Position numbers and translations under genes: made by a program
Notes under the pieces: generated by a model
The model's input: only the letters and a program-made list of their open reading frames with translations
The model's database searches: none
Told to the model about the DNA's origin: nothing
Shown here: positions 10,997 to 21,597 of the stretch, piece after piece
How the letters are laid out: every line of letters starts with the position of its first letter
Position numbering within the stretch: the first letter of the stretch is position 1
Source: Lactarius indigo
Taxonomy: Eukaryota; Basidiomycota; Agaricomycetes; Russulales; Russulaceae
Length of the DNA stretch: 64,000 bases
Assembly (NCBI GenBank): GCA_025766275.1
Contig: JAFKAC010000125.1
Coordinates: 62,001 to 126,000, forward strand
Direction of reading: 5' to 3'

Positions 10997-13842
10997 ACAG
11001 GAGAAGCCATGAGGCTTTCACAGAAATTATAAGTGCTTACAGCTGGGCTGCATGTGACCATAAGAATCATAAGCACTTATATGCCGCATATAATAGTCCA
11101 TTCAGACTCACGGCCCGATTACGAGCAATTATTATTTCAAGATAAGTCCGAATCCGATTATAATCTCCAGAAGCTCTTTCGATTTTGGTAAGCACATAAA
11201 AGTTTTATTTTTATTTGCTGATGAACGATTAGAGACGCCCCAAACCATCCGAAACATTGATGGGACAGAAAACCAGGCAGGGCGAATCGAACAGTACGTT
11301 CCATTAAAAATACAGCTAGGAACGAGACAAGCAACGCAACGATTCTATGTCACGGACCTCGGGGACGATGACATTCTGCTAGGATATCCCTGGCTTCAGC
11401 AATTCGAACCTACAATCAACTGGAAACGAGGAGCACTCACCCAAGAACCCCTCCATCTGTCCACCCTCCTCGTACCCGCAGTACGCTGATCCACCACAAT
11501 CCAAGTCGAAGCCCCCAATGGGGGAGACGCAGTCATGGCCCAGAACAAACCCTGTAGCTCGGGAACGAAGCCAATCAATGATTGGGCGCAAAAGTCGAGT
11601 TCTGCAACAGAAACAAGTCAACACCAAACAATATCACCTTACCTGGTCATGCGGGCCACCGCTTTTAATGAATGGCGATCGCTTGTTGACACCATTGACC
11701 CCTGGGAGGCAGGAGACGAAATCCATATCCGAATACCTGCAGGAGAAACGATCAGAAGCACGAACATGGCCCAGCAGTGGGCCATGGAAGCGGACAAAAA
11801 CAAAGTGAAACTCACTGAGAATTCAATTCCTGCTGAATACCACCGCCACATCAAGGTGTTTTCTGAAGCAGTCTCAATGCTTCCCACCATCACGTGACTG
11901 GGATCAAGCAATTGAGCTCACTCCAGACATGCCTGCCACCCTTGACTGTAAAGTGTACCCCCTGTCTAGAGATGAACATGGGGCACTGCGAAAATTTTTG
12001 GATGAACACTTAGCTAAACAATACATCCACCCATCACACTCTCCTTATGCCAGTCCCTTTTTCTTCATTAAGAAAAAGGATGGGAAGTTACGACCTGTCC
12101 AAGACTATCGATGTTTGAACCAGCATACTGTTCACAATACGTACCCTCTCCCCCTCATCAAAACCCTCACGGAAGGCCTTAGAGGCAGTCGCCTCTACAC
12201 CAAATTCGACATCAGATGGGGGTATAACAATGTGCAAATCAAGGAGGGTGACGAATGGAAAGCAGCCTTTAAAACAGAAGAAGGACTGTTTGAACTGTGC
12301 ATCATGTTCTTTGGGCTGACAAATTCCCCCTCTACTTTCCAGGCCATGATGGACACTATTCTGCACACCCAATTAAGGGCAGAGAGTTGCTGCTACATCT
12401 TTGACTATATGGATGATATTCTTATTGCCAGTCCAGACGACCTCTCCCTTCACCGCACCATTGTCCATGAGGTACTTGACATACTAGAGCGTGAAAGCCT
12501 CTTCCTCAAACCAGAGAAATGTACCTTCGAAGTATGACGGGTGGAATACCTTGGGCTCATCCTAGAGGGCAACAAGATCAAAGCTGACCCCACTAAGCTT
12601 GCTGGACTAAGAGACTGGCCTTGCACCCTCAAAACGGTCAAACAAGTACACAGAACCCTTGGCATTTTTGGATACCAACAACCCTTCATACCTGGCTTCG
12701 CCAACATCACCCAACCACTCACAAATTTACTGAAAAAGGACTGCCCCTTTGTCTGGACACCTGAATGTATGGCAGCTATTGATAAACTGGTCACCATTCT
12801 CACTAGCACCCCGGTTCTCTGGCAACCTGACTTCAGTGCCCCCTTTGAGGTGGAAGTGGACGCTTCCACCTTTGCCACTGGTGGCATCTTGTACCAGCAT
12901 GACACTAACAATAAGCTCCACCCAGTCGCCTATCATTCAAAAACATTCAATGAGGCTGAACGCAATTATGATATCCACAATTGAGAACTGCTTGCTGTTA
13001 TCACGGCCCTTAAAGAATGGTGCCACTTCCTCCTTGGTTCCCCACACCCAGTCACTATCTATACCAATCATGCAAACCTCCAGTATTACAAACAACCCCA
13101 TAAGATCAACCAACGCGTCACCCGATACATCCCCTTACTCAGAGAATACAATCTTAAACTTATCCATAAACCTGGTGCCACCAACCATGCTGACGCTCTC
13201 TCTTGCCGACCTGACCACGATGATGGTTCTGCCAACAACCAAGACATCACTGTCCTTCCCGTGCAACTTTTCACCCGTGCTACTCAGCTTTCTTCTCTTG
13301 AGCAGGATGTCCGCACCCTCCAACTGTCGCACATGCCCACCATCCTCCGCTGGAAAGACACTTACAGACTCTCCTTTTCTGATGGCTCCTGGTGGCATGA
13401 TGCCTGCCTCATGGTCGTGGAAGACCCCAATCTTTAGAGGGGGGTAATTTCCCTCTATCATGATTCCCCTAGCGCTGGTCACCCAGGAATTGCCAATACA
13501 CACGCCCTCATCTCACATGACTATTGGTGGCCAGGAATGCGAAATACCATTATGGCCTATGTCAAAGGCTGCGCCACTTGCCAGGCAAACAAAGCCATCT
13601 CCCATCAACCTCGACCCCCACCCTTTCCAATCACCACAGACTCCTCAGTGCAACCATTTAAGATGGTAACCATGGACTTTATCACCAAACTTCCCCTTTC
13701 TCATGGGTTTGACTCTATCCTAACAATCACTGATCATGATTGCACCAAAGGAACATTATTCATTCCTTGCAAAGAGTCGATTGATGGCCCTGGAGTGGCA
13801 GCACTCTATCACTGACACGTCTACCCCCCTTTTTGGACTACC

Positions 13843-14456
13843 TGTTGATAAGTGGCCCTTGCGCACTTAGCGGCTCACACGGACCGGACTTGCAGCATGG
13901 ACTGCTTTAGATTAGATTAAATGGACATGTAGATTACTTACTTCTGATCTGTACAATCTAGCGCTGATCATTGCGTCATGTATGACATCACTGTACAATA
14001 ACATCGTGTAGACTACTCTGGACTCTTCATTGTACTCCGTCTCTTGTTCTCCTTTTAGCACTATGTTTATTATGATGTCACTATGATATCATTTGGTCTG
14101 GACTTTGCTTGTTCTTGTACGCCTTGTTCCTTTTACACACACTCCTTTGTCCTGTTGTAGAACAATGCGTCCCTTGTATTCTGTGACACTCTGTTACTCA
14201 CCTTGTAATAGTGTCACCCTCCTGTATAGTATAAGTAGTAGACTTGTATGCTCCTGGTCCACATCAGTTCCTCACTGTTGTGTGCCAGGTATGTCTCCTC
14301 CTCTCTAATGTAATATCAGTTCCTCACTGTTGTGTGCCAGACTTCCACTTTGCTTCACTCTGCTTGACACCCCTGTGCTGCTTCCAGTCACCCTCCATAT
14401 CTCACCACAGTACTATCAGTCCACTGTGAGTATAGTTCTTATGTGTCTGTTCATCA
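13843..14456 (+). repeat. 5' LTR of C1 (LTR1 copy c)
   Basis: The 614-bp LTR runs from TGTTGATAAG to TGTTCATCA. It has a TATA-like GTATAGTATAAG near 14222 and carries the ~52-bp tandem duplication of the segment ending TGTGTGCCAG that marks the long LTR1 subtype. Confidence 0.93.
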
Positions 14457-15233
14457 GGTTATGGGCCCTGGTGCCCTAGCCACTCCACTTGGCTGGTCAC
14501 TGTCTTCCTAGGAGGACACACCAGGCTAAGGTCTGTCTGGGGCCTTACCAGCCTTGCCCAAGGCAGAGAGCAGTGGGGCGCCACTTGTCTCTGCTAAGGA
14601 ACCTCCTGTACATGTACTGCCCAGTAGTCCTACTTTCACCCCTACTGTTTTCCTAGCCCCTGCGCTATGCGCAAGGAGACTGGGTCTGGTAGCCCTTCAA
14701 TCAATATCCAGGTGTGCATGGCCCACTGGGCTGTGTATTGTGGAGCTTAGCGCCAGCTGTCTCTGGTGCTCCACACTGGGCGCAGGATCTCCTCACCATG
14801 GGAGTGTAAAACCTGGTTCAGACTCTGGGGGGTGTTCACCACTATGGTGTTCTGCAACCAGATACCTGCCTTGTAGCAGCAATGGGAAAGGATTCAGTAA
14901 AGCCACTTGTGGCGATGAGGCAACCAACAGGCCGAGGAGGCTGAGGTAGACAGCCTTGGGCTCTGAAAGCATTCCCTTCACTTTCCCCCTGACGCAAACC
15001 ATTTGAGCTGTGTCTTAGACACATCCTGGCTGGCAGCTAGCTCATGGTATGGCAAAGGGATTCCTTCAACCTGGGCCTAGCCCTTGTATCACTGGCATAC
15101 TATCAGGAGGCAGGACGCGTTAGCATTCTGGCCTTACAGAATCACAGACAGGAGTGGTACCCCCTCTATCTTTGTCTTGCAAACTATGAAGCACTGTCGC
15201 TGACTGCTCCTCGGCGATAGATAAATCATCCCA
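14457..15233 (+). other. C1 primer-binding site and 5' leader
   Basis: GGTTATGGGCCCTGG directly after the LTR matches the complement of the anticodon stem-loop of initiator tRNA-Met (…GGGCCCATAACC). This points to the half-tRNA priming known for Drosophila copia and Ty5. The rest of the leader (about 780 nt) shows no ORF or domain that I recognise; it may hold the packaging signal. Confidence 0.7.
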
Positions 15234-15612
15234 ATGTCTGGCTCTTCATCTACCCCTGCTACTGGTGCTGGTGCTCCTCCCAGCCCCACCGGTGGCTCTG
15301 CAGGAGGCTCACTCCCTCCTCCCTCTGGATCCACTGCTTCTGGGCGACTCGCAAATGCCCACACCACAACCTTTGGCATGCCATCTGGCATCCACCTGAC
15401 ACAGTTTGACGGCACTGGTTGGAACGAATGGTCTGGCACCATTGAGGCCATCCTCACGCTGCACGAAGCTGAGGATGTGTTCCTCCTGGACACACCCCCA
15501 TCTGGCATCACTACAGATGAGTGGGATTCGATCCAGCGACGCTCCAAGGTGTACCTCCGCCTCTACCTTAAACCAGACGTCTACTCGCTTGTGGCAGATA
15601 ATACTGCCTATC

Positions 15613-16274
15613 TGTGGTGAACTCACTGTCACTCGACAGCGAGGGATGCGTTTGAAGACGACGGCGGGCGAGATGGAGACGGAGAGAACGTCGAGGGGGC
15701 GAAGAGGAGGCGTTCTTGGCTCAGAGGAGGTAGTGGCGCACACAAGGTGGGGCACTCGAAGGAGCTGAGAGGCAAGAGAGGGAAGATGTCACAAGTGGAC
15801 AGTCTGAGGGACTGTCCGATAGATTGCGCTAGCTTATATACTACAGGGGGTGGTCTGTGCGTAAGTTTAGGGCAGGCTTAGGGCCTGTCCACGGGTGCTG
15901 CGCAGTACTGCGCAAAGGAACATTCTAGAGACATCTAACAATAGAGTCCAATAAGAAGAGGTTTAAACATAGAACAGCTGCGCCGCAGTCGATGGCGCAA
16001 TCTTGCGTGAGGATGGCGTGATTCCGCAGTCAATACGGGAATCCCCGAGGGGTGGTGACTTGGTTGATTATCTTCGTTGATTGATCAACAATCAACTGTT
16101 GATTGTGTACACAACACGTGGCTTGAGAGACGGGACTGATCACGTGATTGTTTAAGAACAGAATTCAAACTCCGATTCGGAATTCCCCTTTAGGAAGGTG
16201 ATTACATAAGACCGGACCGACGCGGACCGGTCCTAAGCGCCCTTGAGTCACGACCGGGTTATAGGTTCGTGACA
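15613..16274 (-). repeat. 3' LTR of G2
   Basis: The 662-bp LTR starts TGTGGTGAAC and ends GGTTCGTGACA on the plus strand. It is essentially identical to the copy at 24721-25394 apart from the 12-bp duplication there and one base. Confidence 0.95.
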
Positions 16275-16285
16275 GTATCCCCTTT

Positions 16286-19200
16286 TTAGCACTGTGCTAT
16301 TCCACAAGCACTAATGGTCTTTGGTTGAGGGGCGGAGGGGTTGTCCTTGTGGAAACGTTGGACAAGATCCCGGGCGTGGGTCATTTGGGAGGCAGGAAGC
16401 CAGGAATTTTCGGAGTCGGGATACCCCTTCCATTTGATCAAGTAAAGTACACCTTTCTTGTTGGGCGATATCTTTGATTGCAGGACCCTTTCGACTTCAT
16501 AGTGTTCGTCTTCCCCTTGGACAATTTCAGGGGGTGGTCGGGTGAAGTTAGGGCCATGCGTGGTGTTTTCTTTGTACGGAGAGATCAGGGAATTATGGAA
16601 GACTGGGTGGATTCGCCATGTTTTTGGGAGTTGGAGTTTGCAGTTAACTCCCCAGGAAGATAGGACTTTGAAAGGACCATGGCGGCGGGGGGCGAGTTTA
16701 GCTTTGGGGTGGGTAGTGTGGATGTTAGTCCCTTCTAGCCAGACTAGATCGCCTTCATTGAACTTGTGAGGGGTTGGGATTGACTTGGAATTTCTCATTA
16801 CTTCTGCGGCAACTTTGAGGGCTGCAGTGACTTCAGAGCGGATTCGGTTAAGTGCATCTAGTCTTTCTTCGGCTACCGGTATCTTGCTATTGAAGTGGAT
16901 GGGGGGAATGAATTCTGGATTGTATCCATACCACACTTCAAAGGGTGATTTGTGGGTCGCACTATGCTGTCGTGCATTGTGCGCGAATTCCATGAACGGG
17001 ATTAGGTCTGCCCAGTTGTCTTGTTGGAAGTTACAGAAGACACGGAGGTACTGTTCAAGTTCTTGGTTTACGCGTTCGGTTTCTCCATCTGTTTGCGGAT
17101 GGAAAGCTGTGGACAGGGTAGATTTGACTCTTAGTTTGTTCCAAATTTCTTGCATGACTTTTGATGCAAACTGGGGGCCTCTGTCGGAAATGACTTGTCG
17201 AGGTAGGCCAGTACGTCTCCAGACGTTTTCAAAGTAGAGTTGGGCTGTTTCGTCTGCAGTGATGGTTTTGTTGCAAGGGGAAATGACTATAGCTTTGCTG
17301 AGTCGATCAACCACTACAAATAACGAATCGTAGTTGTGGGATAGGGGGAGGTCGGTGATGAAGTCCATTGTGATGGTTCCCCATATTTCTTCAGGTATTG
17401 TGTTGGGTTGTAGGGGTACTTGGGTACGTGGTTTGATTTTAGTGGCTTGGCATATGGCGCAACCATCAACGTAGGTTTTAACAAAGGTTGATATGCCTGG
17501 CCACCAGAAGTCTCGGGATATTAACTCATAGGTTTTCCAACGTCCAGGGTGTCCTGTGGCGATGTGGTCGTGGTATGCTTTAACAATGTCTCTTCGTAAG
17601 TTGTCGTCTTTGGGAACGTAGACTTGCCCTTTGAACAAGATAAGACCATCTTCTAAATTCCACTCTTCTAGGCCCTTAGCTAGGGATCGAGGGCCATTTT
17701 TCAGAAGGGATTCGAGGGCCATGCTGACTTCCTTGTCATAGGTCTGGGTGTTTTTGATTCGCTGCCGGAGGGTGGTATCTCCTTGAATGGTTACTGCAGT
17801 TCGTTGTACTGCGTTGACGGAAAAATATTTGGTGTCCAGGAGCACTCGCTTTTCATCTTCATCCGCTATCCCCTTTTTATGATCTGGACGCCGAGACAGT
17901 GCATCAGACTTATTCTGTGTCCCGGGTTTGTGGATGATGATGAACTGGAAGCGAGAGAGGAACAAGGCCCAACGGGCCTGACGGCGGGAAAGCTTCTGCT
18001 TCGTGGTAAAATAGACAAGGTTGCCATGGTCGGACCAGATTTCGGTAACGTCGTCCCGTCCCTCCAAGTAGTGGCGGAAGGCATGCAGGGCATGGATGAT
18101 GGCGAGGAGCTCCTTGTCGCAGATTTCGTAGTGACGTTCGGCAGGAAGGAGGGATTTGGAAAGGAAGGCGACGGGGTGCCAACGTTGCAAGGCATCTGGT
18201 TGTTCAAGAATGGCACCGGTAGCAAAATCGCTTGCGTCGGTGATGAGACGGAAGGGCTTGGAATGGTCAGGCAGGGCAAGGACAGGAGCCTCGGTGAAAC
18301 ATTTAATCAGGGTGCGGAAAGCGGTTTCCGCTGTGGTACCCCAAGAAAAGGGGACGCCTTTCTTGGTTAAGTCAAACAAGGGGCGGGCGATAGTGGAGTA
18401 GTCTTTAATGAAGCGTCGATAGAAATTGCAAAAGCCTAGGAAGGCTTGGACTTGTTTGACAGTGTGTGGGGTGGGCCATTGAGTAATGCCCGCAACTTTT
18501 GCAGGGTCCATAGAAACTTGGCCATCGGAAATGACGATTCCGAGGTATTCGACGGAGGTTTGGGCAAATGTACATTTTTCAGGTTTCAGGTAGAGATCGT
18601 GGCGCTCCAGTCGTTGAAGCACGTCGTGCGTCAATGCTGTGAGTGAGGAGATATCTTCTGTGAAGATTAAGATGTCGTCGAGGTAGACCACGACATGTCC
18701 ACCATCGATCAAGGACTCAAAGATCTGGTTCATAAATGTCTGGAAGGTGGCAGGGGCGTTGCAAAGGCCGAAAGTCATTACTGTGGGTTCAAAGAGTCCT
18801 AAGGATGTCTTGAAGGCTGCCTTGTACTCATCGCCTTTTCGGATGCGGATATTGTTGTATCCCCAACGAATATCTAGCTTGGTAAAGTAGCGCGCACCGT
18901 GGAGTTTGTCGATAAGTTCAGGGATAAGGGGAAGGGGGGCTGCGTTCTTAATGGTTATATCGTTGAGGGCACGGTAGTCTTGTACAGGTCGGAGTTTGCC
19001 ATCCTTTTTATCGACAAAGAAAAAAGGGGAGGCCATGGGTGACTTAGATGGTCGAATGTAACCTTTCTTTAGGTGTTCCGAGATGTACTCCTTGAGGGCA
19101 TCGGACTCCTTTGGCGTGAGTCGGTAAATGCCACAATTCTTCATAGTGGCTCCTGGTTTGAGGTCGATTGCGTGATCCCAGGGCTGATGTTGGGGTAGTC

Positions 19201-20056
19201 GGTGAGACGCGATTTCGCTGAATACTTTAGTATATCGTTGGAAGTGGCTCGGAATGTGGTCGGCGGAAGGCTTAGGTGCAGTGCGTGCTGCTATCTTGGT
19301 GCTTGTAGTTATCTTTGCTCGGATGGCCAGGTGGTCATATTTGCTAAAGCTGTGGATCCACAGCCAGGGTTCGCAGGCATCTTGGATAAAGGTGGGTTCC
19401 AGGGGTTCAATGTCGTCTCTTACGGGGAGACAGGTTTCTTGGTCGAGGTCGATTTCCAGGATGTTAATAGTCGTGTGTCGTGTTTGTGGTATCTTTGAAG
19501 AAATGACGACCGCTGAGGAGGACAGGGTACAGGTTCTTGGGCATCGTGTGAAGGCTATTTTTGGTTGGTGCCAGTCGATTTCAGGGTTATGTGCTTGGAG
19601 CCAATCTGTTCCTAAGATTATATCATGCTCCCCTAGAGTAGTTGCATAGAGCTCCACGGTTTCGTCGTGGTAGTCGTTATCAGAAGTTCTGATCCGTAGC
19701 TTCTGGATCGTAGTATACCTAACAGATCCCGTCTTGTTGGGAGACCCATCCACGTTTCTAACTGGTAAGGGTTTAATTAGTGTCCTCATTGTTAGGTTGT
19801 TTGCACGCGCAAACCCATCATCCACGATGATGCCCTCCGCGCCACTGTCCAACAGGGCACGGGCACTGATTTCTTTGCCAGACTTCTTTCCTACTAGTGT
19901 AACTCTGAGAACAATTGAAGGAGCTCTCCTATTCCGAATTGTTTCTGCAGGTACATGCTCGGCTCCGAGCGTCTCTAGTAGGGAAAGGCCGTGTACAACG
20001 CTACTGGCACGAATACTTCCAATCGACAGTGCTACGATGGAAGAGCCTAAAAATCC
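16286..20056 (-). CDS. G2 Pol polyprotein with C-terminal chromodomain
   Basis: The open frame begins after a TAA at about 20060 and overlaps the end of gag in the -1 frame, so it is probably made as Gag-Pol. Domains in order: aspartic protease (LLDSGAEG, about 19855), RT (KKDGKLRPVQDYRALND, about 19000; catalytic YLDD at about 18690), RNase H (LITDASDFATGAI), integrase zinc finger (CAICQATK, about 17455) and DDE core (MDFITDLPLSHNYDS; DRGPQF; HPQTDGETERVNQE), GPY/F module (RRHGPFKV) and chromodomain (YLIKWKGYPDSENSWLP, about 16430). About 1250 residues, with no stop or frameshift seen. The chromodomain usually directs integration to modified histones, which fits life in a transposon-rich region. 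Confidence 0.93.
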   Translation of the reverse strand, partial: GFLGSSIVALSIGSIRASSVVHGLSLLETLGAEHVPAETIRNRRAPSIVLRVTLVGKKSGKEISARALLDSGAEGIIVDDGFARANNLTMRTLIKPLPVRNVDGSPNKTGSVRYTTIQKLRIRTSDNDYHDETVELYATTLGEHDIILGTDWLQAHNPEIDWHQPKIAFTRCPRTCTLSSSAVVISSKIPQTRHTTINILEIDLDQETCLPVRDDIEPLEPTFIQDACEPWLWIHSFSKYDHLAIRAKITTSTKIAARTAPKPSADHIPSHFQRYTKVFSEIASHRLPQHQPWDHAIDLKPGATMKNCGIYRLTPKESDALKEYISEHLKKGYIRPSKSPMASPFFFVDKKDGKLRPVQDYRALNDITIKNAAPLPLIPELIDKLHGARYFTKLDIRWGYNNIRIRKGDEYKAAFKTSLGLFEPTVMTFGLCNAPATFQTFMNQIFESLIDGGHVVVYLDDILIFTEDISSLTALTHDVLQRLERHDLYLKPEKCTFAQTSVEYLGIVISDGQVSMDPAKVAGITQWPTPHTVKQVQAFLGFCNFYRRFIKDYSTIARPLFDLTKKGVPFSWGTTAETAFRTLIKCFTEAPVLALPDHSKPFRLITDASDFATGAILEQPDALQRWHPVAFLSKSLLPAERHYEICDKELLAIIHALHAFRHYLEGRDDVTEIWSDHGNLVYFTTKQKLSRRQARWALFLSRFQFIIIHKPGTQNKSDALSRRPDHKKGIADEDEKRVLLDTKYFSVNAVQRTAVTIQGDTTLRQRIKNTQTYDKEVSMALESLLKNGPRSLAKGLEEWNLEDGLILFKGQVYVPKDDNLRRDIVKAYHDHIATGHPGRWKTYELISRDFWWPGISTFVKTYVDGCAICQATKIKPRTQVPLQPNTIPEEIWGTITMDFITDLPLSHNYDSLFVVVDRLSKAIVISPCNKTITADETAQLYFENVWRRTGLPRQVISDRGPQFASKVMQEIWNKLRVKSTLSTAFHPQTDGETERVNQELEQYLRVFCNFQQDNWADLIPFMEFAHNARQHSATHKSPFEVWYGYNPEFIPPIHFNSKIPVAEERLDALNRIRSEVTAALKVAAEVMRNSKSIPTPHKFNEGDLVWLEGTNIHTTHPKAKLAPRRHGPFKVLSSWGVNCKLQLPKTWRIHPVFHNSLISPYKENTTHGPNFTRPPPEIVQGEDEHYEVERVLQSKISPNKKGVLYLIKWKGYPDSENSWLPASQMTHARDLVQRFHKDNPSAPQPKTISACGIAQC

Positions 20057-21597
20057 TCGTTAATAGGCACCGAACGCGGACGTGCGTCCGGGTCAAAAGG
20101 GAGTATCTCTCGATATATCGCTCCAATGTTTGCTGGGTGGTCAGCAGGTGCTTCCTCCTGACTTGGTTCGTCAACAAAGGCGCCTCGCGCCCTAGCGTTG
20201 TTGCTGGGTTGGCCTCCTTTGGCCTTCATGGCTGTCGTCTTGGCGTGACATTCTTTAAGTACGTGGCCTGGCTTGCCACAGTACAGACAGAGTTTATTCT
20301 TGAAGCGGTACTCTCGCTCTTCCTTGGTAAGCTTGGCTCTTGGTTTGGTAGTACGTGATGAGGAGGCGTTGATATTTACGCTATCGTCCTCGGCTAGGAC
20401 GGCTCGTCCTGTGGTGGGCTTATGGGTCTTGTTAAACTGGTTAATGGCGTGACCAGCGTAAATTCGATATGCGCGATCGAATTCTCTTGCTTTTTCAACA
20501 AGGGTGTCGAAGGTGGTAGGGATGGGGGATATGCCGAGCAGCTTCATATTTAGCGCTGTTGGAATAGCTTGTCGGAAAGCATACATCTTGGTTTGCTCAT
20601 TTGCACCACTTCGTGTAGCATGGGTTGACCATTCTTGGAACCATTCGTTGAAAGGTCGGGTCCCCATCTTTAGAGAATACATTTTGTTGGTGGATTCCAT
20701 GGCAGTGTGACCAGGAACGAAGTGTGCATCAAAGTCGGTTTTGAACTGTGCCCAGGTGCCAAAGGATACTGCCGCCCCTCCGGTTGGGTTCAAGGCTTTC
20801 TTTTGTCTATCTTGAGCCCATTCCCCTGCTGAGGTTCCAACTTTGAAGTAGGTGAGGGCAGTGGATACCTTTTTGTCATCAGTATTAAAGATATCCTGAT
20901 TTAGATGGAAGTAGTTGGCCAGGTTGTTCCAAAAGGCCTCAGCATGGTTAGGTTTGCCATCAAAGGGCTCAGGCGCTGCGCCTAAGATTTTTGCAGGTGC
21001 AGGGGCTGCCATTGCAGTGGGTACGGGAGGAACGGGTAAGGGGGGCGCGGAGGAAGAGGCTTGAACAGTTAGGGGTGGTGATGGGAGTCGATGTGGGGGA
21101 ACTGCTACAGGGAAATGGCTAGGGCCGGAGGTACTAGGGGAAGCCTGGGGTGTCGAGGGTCGGGAGGTTACTTGGGATAGTAGACCAGAGAGTTTCTTGG
21201 TAGTAGTATCTAGGATTTGCGATACCTCTTCGGTGTCGCTTGTCGAGTCGTCGGATTCACTGGGTGTATTGAAGTGGACTGGTTTGTTGTTTAGGTAGAC
21301 CCACTGTTCGTTTACAAAGTTCCAGCGGACGTTCTTTCCTTTGAAGGTGGCGTGTAGGGAGTTGTAACTTAGGTCTTTGACTTTGTTGATACCAGGAAAG
21401 GCTTCTTTTAGGTCCTGAAAGACGATTTGGTGCTGGGTAGCGACTATTGTCCACGGGTGTTTTCCTGTGGGGCTGGAGATATCCTCTTCTTTCCACTTAG
21501 CGTAGTAAAGGTTGTTGGTAAGGGAAAAATAGGGGTCGAGGAAGTATACTGGGATGTGGGCTTTTTCTTCGTTTGTGAGGGTTCGTTGCGTGTTCAT
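20047..21597 (-). CDS. G2 Gag
   Basis: The ORF of 516 codons starts at ATG 21597, the first ATG that could serve after the long leader, and its A overlaps the stop of the preceding ORF as ATGA. The N-terminal domain has WNFVNEQWVYLN, comparable to the N-termini of G1 and G3 Gag. A Pro/Ser-rich linker follows, then the capsid (EAFWNNLANYFHLN to FDRAYRIYAG) and zinc knuckle CLYCGKPGHVLKEC near the C-terminus. It ends GAG GAT TTT TAG, with pol continuing in the -1 frame across that U run. The ATG context is weak (T at -3). The protein should form the virus-like particle. Confidence 0.92.
   Translation of the reverse strand: MNTQRTLTNEEKAHIPVYFLDPYFSLTNNLYYAKWKEEDISSPTGKHPWTIVATQHQIVFQDLKEAFPGINKVKDLSYNSLHATFKGKNVRWNFVNEQWVYLNNKPVHFNTPSESDDSTSDTEEVSQILDTTTKKLSGLLSQVTSRPSTPQASPSTSGPSHFPVAVPPHRLPSPPLTVQASSSAPPLPVPPVPTAMAAPAPAKILGAAPEPFDGKPNHAEAFWNNLANYFHLNQDIFNTDDKKVSTALTYFKVGTSAGEWAQDRQKKALNPTGGAAVSFGTWAQFKTDFDAHFVPGHTAMESTNKMYSLKMGTRPFNEWFQEWSTHATRSGANEQTKMYAFRQAIPTALNMKLLGISPIPTTFDTLVEKAREFDRAYRIYAGHAINQFNKTHKPTTGRAVLAEDDSVNINASSSRTTKPRAKLTKEEREYRFKNKLCLYCGKPGHVLKECHAKTTAMKAKGGQPSNNARARGAFVDEPSQEEAPADHPANIGAIYREILPFDPDARPRSVPINEDF

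Larger units (their letters stand above)
8832..11211. mobile_element. TA-flanked non-autonomous insertion in the G3 protease
   Basis: The G3 protease frame stops at 8829 and resumes at 11214. With one TA removed (8830-8831 or 11212-11213) the target reads as an uninterrupted protease frame, so a TA duplication is inferred. The ends are A/T-rich and share related motifs (CTTATAATCGC on the left, GATTATAATC and TAAGCACTTATA on the right) but no long clean inverted repeat. No transposase is visible. The interior holds low-complexity sequence, a solo LTR1 and an anonymous minus ORF. It could be a mariner-like or similar TA-targeting derivative; the class is not settled. Confidence 0.55.
1315..13842 (+). 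mobile_element. Ty3/Gypsy element G3, 3'-truncated and multiply interrupted
   Basis: The element has a 5' LTR, a self-complementary primer site, gag, protease, RT, RNase H and the start of integrase. It stops in the integrase at HVYP...GLP where Copia C1 begins, so the end of integrase and the 3' LTR are absent. It carries a solo LTR1 in gag (2387), a hAT transposon at the gag C-terminus (3970) and a TA-flanked element in the protease (8832). Removing each insert with one target duplication restores the local reading frame, so these are clean insertions into a once intact element. Confidence 0.85.
8613..13842 (+). pseudogene. G3 Pol: protease, RT, RNase H, partial integrase
   Basis: The frame opens -1 to gag at GGATTTT (8613-8619). 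Protease has LIDSGATENFI at about 8752, broken by the TA-flanked element at 8832-11211, and resumes with the DILLGYPWL motif at about 11365. Reverse transcriptase runs from about 11929 (KKDGKLRPVQDYR; catalytic YMDD at about 12404), followed by RNase H (VEVDASTFATG, about 12850) and the integrase zinc finger and core (CATCQANK, 13572; MDFITKLPLSHG, 13672). TGA stops interrupt at 12535, 12982 and 13813, with TAG at 13435, mostly where relatives have Arg or Gln, so CGA-to-TGA decay is likely. The ORF ends where C1 begins. Confidence 0.85.

Noticed and set aside
8832..11211. Helitron or LTR insertion
   Set aside because: No CTRR 3' end with hairpin, no TG...CA long repeats, and the target frame is restored by removing a single TA.
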